This document shows, piece after piece, positions 63,036 to 64,000 of a DNA stretch of 64,000 bases. The stretch is from JBAXTE01 sp963556065 (GTDB lineage Bacteria > Bacteroidota > Bacteroidia > Bacteroidales > WCHB1-69). A program made the translations under genes and the position numbers. Location: assembly GCA_963556065.3 (NCBI GenBank), contig CAUVYH020000012.1, forward strand, positions 1 to 64,000, in the 5' to 3' direction. The notes under the pieces were generated by a model that saw only the letters and a list, made by a program, of their open reading frames with translations, made no database searches and had not been told where the DNA came from. Position 1 is the stretch's first letter, and each line of letters begins with the position of its first letter.

Positions 63036-63809
63036 ATGATTAAAGAACTAAAATTTTTTAAAGAGATAAAAATATTAAGGGAACATGGCACCCAGTACGT
63101 CCCAGATCTACGGAAAGCTCAACTGACCGAGTTGTTTCGCGGCCGCCCTGTAATCGATAACGACATCACCCCCGAAGAAGAGGCGTTGCTGGTTGAAATC
63201 TGTCCGACCGATGCATTCTGCTGTTCGCCATTTCGGTTGGATTTGGGCAAATGTATCTTCTGCAAAGCTTGTGCATTTGCCCTGCCCTTGCGGATTCGGT
63301 TTACCAACGATTATAGGATTGCATCGAATTCAAGAGATCACTTGGTGATTCAAAAAGGGGAAAACGAAGCAATTACTTTAGATGAATCGACAATACGTTC
63401 CGAAATCAGAAAGCTCTTTAAAAACTCCCTCAAACTCCGTCAAGTGTCTGCCGGTGGCGACAATAGTTGCGAAATGGAATTAAACGCAGCCGGCAATGTA
63501 AACTTTGATATGGGACGATTTGGAATTGAGTTTGTGGCTTCGCCACGTCATGCGGACGGAATCGTGATTACCGGACCCATTACCGAGAACATGGCGGAAG
63601 CGTTACAGATTTGTTACGATGCTGTCCCCGAACCAAAAATCATCGTATTGGTAGGCACCGATGCCATTAGTGGCGGGCTTTTTAAAGACAGCCAAGCCTT
63701 AAATCGGAATTTTCTCGATAAATACCCTGTTGACCTTTATGTTCCGGGCAATCCGGCGCACCCGCTGACTTTTATAAATGGGATACTTGACTTAATCGGT
63801 CACAAATAA
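63036..63809 (+). CDS. HyfH-HyfI fusion with lost Fe-S ligands (NuoI/NuoB-like)
   Basis: A 257-aa protein joining two subunits that are separate in E. coli. Residues 1-90 are ferredoxin/NuoI-like. Cys56 (ICPTD) and Cys73/76/79 (KCIFCKAC) can hold one [4Fe-4S] cluster; the other is missing because the first CxxCxxC is replaced (IDNDITPEEE) and the late Cys is Leu (AFALP). Residues 132-257 are NuoB/HycG-like (RFGIEFVASPRHADGIVITG, EPKIIVLVG). Of the four N2-type ligands only Cys145 stays; the others are Asp142, Asp209 and Asn239. The fold is well conserved, which argues against simple decay. Confidence 0.85.
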   Translation: MIKELKFFKEIKILREHGTQYVPDLRKAQLTELFRGRPVIDNDITPEEEALLVEICPTDAFCCSPFRLDLGKCIFCKACAFALPLRIRFTNDYRIASNSRDHLVIQKGENEAITLDESTIRSEIRKLFKNSLKLRQVSAGGDNSCEMELNAAGNVNFDMGRFGIEFVASPRHADGIVITGPITENMAEALQICYDAVPEPKIIVLVGTDAISGGLFKDSQALNRNFLDKYPVDLYVPGNPAHPLTFINGILDLIGHK

Positions 63810-63815
63810 TGTTTT

Positions 63816-64000
63816 ATGATTGATTTGATTCCATACTTAAATCAACATAGCAGTCGCCGGAACATCGACGAAATCGCCGCTTTGATTGGCGACGATCAGG
63901 CTCTTTTCGATAAAGCGGTGGCTCTTAGTTTTTCGGAGCCCTACCCTGCAAATATGCGGGCATCATGGGCCATTTCTCATTGTTGCGACAAAAACCCAAC
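63816..64000 (+). CDS. Unrecognised protein, 3' end outside window
   Basis: The frame from the ATG at 63816, 6 bases after the previous stop, is open to the end of the window (61 codons: MIDLIPYLNQHSSRRNIDE ... NMRASWAISHCCDKNP). It is helical in character with a HEAT-like flavour, but too short to classify. It continues the direction of the hyf-like operon and may or may not belong to it. Confidence 0.6.
   Translation, partial: MIDLIPYLNQHSSRRNIDEIAALIGDDQALFDKAVALSFSEPYPANMRASWAISHCCDKNP

Noticed and set aside
56417..63809. Active formate hydrogenlyase or hydrogen-evolving hydrogenase
   Set aside because: All four NiFe ligands and most Fe-S ligands are absent, and no maturation genes are seen in the window.

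Overview
The window looks like chromosome from a Bacteroidota bacterium, most likely of the Bacteroidales/Marinilabiliales type. Many starts are preceded by the Bacteroidota -7 promoter element TAnnTTTG rather than by Shine-Dalgarno sites. Secreted proteins carry short signal peptides ending in ...AQ or ...GQ. There are many TonB C-terminal-domain proteins, an S9 peptidase, a LysM/periplasmic-binding fusion, a TPR plus beta-barrel pair and an AAA/DUF4143 ATPase. No rRNA, tRNA or CRISPR array was seen.

Layout. 1-5.8 kb: 3' part of a D-2-hydroxyacid dehydrogenase, gyrB, a Blc-type lipocalin lipoprotein, a MacB/FtsX-type permease and upp. 5.9-15.7 kb (all minus strand): murA, then a compact run of six-hairpin-fold protein, AAC(3)-like acyltransferase, tubby-like protein, ACP-like protein, ketoacyl-ACP synthase III, polysaccharide deacetylase, GNAT/FemAB-like transferase, FkbH-like HAD-IIIC protein and a second ACP. 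I read this run as an uncharacterised acyl- or glyceryl-transfer pathway, probably for a surface glycan or lipid. 15.7-17.9 kb: repeat-rich DNA around an AAA/DUF4143 ATPase with a 40-bp-periodic palindrome array at its promoter. 18-31 kb: TPR protein plus outer-membrane barrel, an NdpA-type protein, an RsmI-like methyltransferase, rarA, a frameshifted LysM/binding-protein gene, guaA and a small barrel protein. 31-32.5 kb: a complete IS982-family element inserted in a double-hairpin repeat. 32.5-43.9 kb: an unknown two-repeat protein, an M14 peptidase, topoisomerase III, a tandem array of five secreted TonB_C proteins (seven domains) and two envelope proteins. 44-56.3 kb: S9 peptidase, secreted nuclease, YggS, YebC, M48 protease, YdcF, a VWA-like membrane protein, fabG, a YiiX-like protein, a lipoprotein and a Nudix hydrolase.

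56.4-64 kb (plus strand): an operon shaped like the membrane-bound group 4 hydrogenase/complex I family (hyfB-C-E-F-G and a HyfH-HyfI fusion). The membrane ion-pumping subunits keep their key residues. The soluble subunits have lost all four NiFe ligands, three of the four cysteines of the N2-type cluster and one of the two ferredoxin clusters. It resembles the 'energy-converting hydrogenase-related' (Ehr) complexes but looks redox-degenerate, and it is the most striking system in the window. Its large-subunit gene carries a one-base frameshift that may be real or an assembly error; a second such frameshift lies in the LysM gene.

Intergenic DNA is rich in dispersed repeats. These are double-hairpin REPIN-like units with compensatory changes in the stems, 'gtgctaat' low-complexity tracts, and inverted elements built on CTTCGACAAGCTCAG.
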